In this document: positions 4,134-5,163 of the stretch, piece by piece
How positions within the stretch are numbered: the first letter of the stretch is position 1
How the letters are laid out: each line of letters starts with the position of its first letter
Source: DRYM01 sp964564025
Lineage (GTDB): Archaea; Thermoproteota; Thermoprotei_A; EX4484-217-1
Assembly: GCA_964564025.1 (NCBI GenBank)
Contig: CAZLZO010000069.1
Location: 1 to 5,163 of the forward strand
Direction of reading: 5' to 3'
DNA: 5,163 nucleotides
The notes under the pieces: generated by a model
What the model saw: only the letters and a program-made list of their open reading frames with translations
What the model was told of the DNA's origin: nothing
Database searches by the model: none
Program-made: the position numbers and the translations under genes

Positions 4134-4622
4134 TTAGTACTTTGCTAGTTCTTCAAATACTTTTCTGTGTTTCTCAACTATTTCCCAAGCTATTTTCTCC
4201 AATACCTTTCTTCTTTCTTCAACATCTTTAGGGAGTTTGATAGCTGTGTTTCTAGTTTTAATGTGGTTTTTAAACCATTCAACTAAGTTCTCTCTATCTA
4301 TTTCATTTCTTGCTACTTTTAAAGCTAAATTTACTAGTTCTACGTCTTCAGCTACTAGTTCATATTTGTTAATGTGCAGTATTATGTAAGCTGTTAGTGT
4401 TGCTGTTCTCTTATTACCATTTACGAATGGATGGTTTAATATGAGATTATAGTATGCTAAGGCAGCATATTTTACGGGATCACCTCTGGACTTAAACCAA
4501 GCATCGTAAAGAGCTACATCAGCTAAACCCTCACTTATAACCCCTTCTTCACCACCAAAAGTTAAGGCGATCCCATGAAAAACCATAATGTCTCTGCCCG
4601 AAATATGTTCTTCTATTGCCAT
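4134..4622 (-). CDS. doc: Doc-like Fic-fold protein (death-on-curing family)
   Basis: The N-terminal part (residues 8-38) follows the Doc pattern SGRDIMVFHGIAL, then FGGEEGVISEGLADVAL. The active loop is HPFVNGNKRTAT at residues 64-75. The Lys-Arg after GN (in place of Gly-Arg of AMPylating Fic proteins) is the Doc hallmark; phage P1 Doc is a kinase that phosphorylates EF-Tu. His64 (catalytic base), Asn70, Lys71 and Arg72 are present, but residue 68 is Asn where the family usually has Asp, the Mg2+ ligand. At 162 residues it is about 30 longer than P1 Doc. The extra part is a charged C-terminal helix (about 129-162), and I see no (S/T)xxxE(G/N) inhibitory motif. The ATG at 4622 is preceded directly by an in-frame TAA, with GGTG about 8 nt upstream, so the start is firm. 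The gene upstream is not a recognisable Phd antitoxin. Fold assignment is strong; activity is uncertain. Confidence 0.88.
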   Translation of the reverse strand: MAIEEHISGRDIMVFHGIALTFGGEEGVISEGLADVALYDAWFKSRGDPVKYAALAYYNLILNHPFVNGNKRTATLTAYIILHINKYELVAEDVELVNLALKVARNEIDRENLVEWFKNHIKTRNTAIKLPKDVEERRKVLEKIAWEIVEKHRKVFEELAKY

Positions 4623-4685
4623 TTAGGATGCACCTTAGCTACCTATTCATTTTCCATTATCGATCTTTAAACACCATGGTGTAGT

Positions 4686-4919
4686 TTACTCTTGCCATTT
4701 ATATGCGCCTTCTCTCACAGTACTTGGAGAATCGTTTACATGTTTCCATGGTTCTTTCCCGAAGCTTATTACTTGAATTCCTAAAGCATCTATTGTGACG
4801 CCTGCTATTAGTGGTTCAGCTAATCCTCTTTGAATAGCTAAGTCTGCTTTAACTTCGGACAGTTTACTGCTTCCTCTGCCTAATAGTTTCAGGGTTATAG
4901 AGGTTTCAACCAAGTACAT
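4686..4919 (-). CDS. Possible C-terminal half of a retropepsin-like aspartic protease
   Basis: The product is 77 residues from ATG 4919, or 80 from TTG 4928. Residues about 23-50 (EVKADLAIQRGLAEPLIAGV, then TIDALGIQVI) resemble the C-terminal block of clan AA aspartic proteases, where a PLIG turn precedes a helix ending in ALG and a last strand. The tail has a WKHVND..R pattern that I associate with archaeal members. The family's DTG active-site segment should lie N-terminal to this and is missing. The frame is open upstream to about 4990 without another start, so this may be a truncated gene. An alternative reading is a PIN-like C-terminal fragment or an unrelated partner for the Doc protein, which starts 63 nt downstream on the same strand. 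An A-rich TATA-like stretch at 4947-4956 suits ATG 4919. The family call comes from pattern memory, so treat it as tentative. Confidence 0.4.
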   Translation of the reverse strand: MYLVETSITLKLLGRGSSKLSEVKADLAIQRGLAEPLIAGVTIDALGIQVISFGKEPWKHVNDSPSTVREGAYKWQE

Positions 4920-4971
4920 GTTTTCCAATAAAAGAGGTTTCTTCGGATAATTTTTTCTAGTACTTTTCTTT

Positions 4972-5043
4972 TCAGCAAATGTTAGACTCTATAAATGTTT
5001 GCATGTACTCTATCCAAATCCCATGATGTAGGTTAAGAAGGAC
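4972..5043 (-). pseudogene. Possible VapC N-terminal remnant
   Basis: Directly after the stop of the edge gene, one frame reads VLLNLHHGIWIEYMQTFIES before a TGA at 4974-4972. The pattern resembles the first strand and helix of a VapC (VLLDTSVWIEYF), with Asn in place of the catalytic Asp. The stop-start TAATG at 5047-5043 is the usual antitoxin-toxin junction, but its ATG frame ends after 11 residues. The match is weak and may be chance. Confidence 0.2.
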
Positions 5044-5044
5044 A

Positions 5045-5163
5045 TTATTTCGCCGCGTAAATTTCTAAAGATATTTTCTCCAATTCCTCTCTCAGCTTGT
5101 TTCTAACTTCTTTTTCTACAAGTTTCTTAGCTAGTTCCTTCGGCATGTGTGAATACTTTTTCT
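5045..5163 (-). CDS. Partial basic helical protein, possible antitoxin C-terminus
   Basis: The gene enters from the right edge and stops at TAA 5047-5045. The visible 38 residues include KKYSHMPKELAKKLVEKEV and then a helix NKLREELEKISLEIYAAK. The frame is open to the window edge, and an internal ATG at 5146 could be the start. The charged single-helix ending is common for ribbon-helix-helix or other VapB antitoxins. The TAATG junction with a possible PIN remnant fits that, but no DNA-binding motif is visible in the part present. The family stays open. Confidence 0.4.
   Translation of the reverse strand, partial: KKYSHMPKELAKKLVEKEVRNKLREELEKISLEIYAAK

Noticed and set aside
4010..4231. Plus-strand 73-residue frame
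   Set aside because: It overlaps the end of the 3816-4103 membrane protein and the start of the antisense Doc 3' end; the composition looks like a shadow.

Overview
The window looks like a gene-poor accessory stretch of a hyperthermophilic archaeal chromosome, most likely a crenarchaeon (Thermoproteota). The reasons are low GC, heavy use of AGA/AGG for Arg and ATA for Ile, TATA-like boxes about 25-35 nt upstream of starts, GTG/TTG starts, short GGTG or GGAGG Shine-Dalgarno motifs, and the repertoire itself (VapBC, AbrB-like, PIN and Doc proteins plus orphan small membrane proteins). The assignment rests on style and family content; there is no rRNA, tRNA or core marker gene here.

Layout. 78-651 (minus) is a decayed vapBC pair: an AbrB-type antitoxin opening at a TTG codon and frameshifted near its C-terminus, then a VapC/PIN remnant broken by at least two frameshifts and a stop. 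827-1027 (minus) is a broken small TM-helix protein, and 1177-1458 (minus) an intact one-TM coiled-coil protein built of heptads. 1682-1918 (minus) and 1992-2486 (plus) form a divergent pair, an AbrB/SpoVT-fold regulator and an intact PIN ribonuclease-like toxin. A 64-bp region of concentric dyad symmetry between them contains a palindromic TATA element. 2541-3012 (plus) holds a chain of tiny reading frames ending in a helical protein whose 5' end is frameshifted. 3140-3395 (minus) contains overlapping small helical reading frames. 3420-3719 (minus) and 3816-4103 (plus) are divergent small multi-pass membrane proteins. 4134-4622 (minus) is a Doc/Fic-fold protein. The gene upstream of it, 4686-4919 (minus), may be the C-terminal half of a retropepsin-like aspartic protease. 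4972-5163 (minus) is the end of a basic helical protein cut by the window edge, followed by a possible second VapC remnant.

Together the genes read as a toxin-antitoxin island in turnover: one apparently live, divergently arranged AbrB-PIN module, one Doc-type toxin-like gene with no recognisable standard antitoxin, at least one dead vapBC, and orphan small proteins of unknown role. Four or five loci carry single-base lesions. That suggests relaxed selection, although an error-prone assembly would look the same. The most interesting items are the symmetric operator between 1918 and 1992, the Asn-substituted Doc motif, and the unusual gene upstream of the Doc protein.
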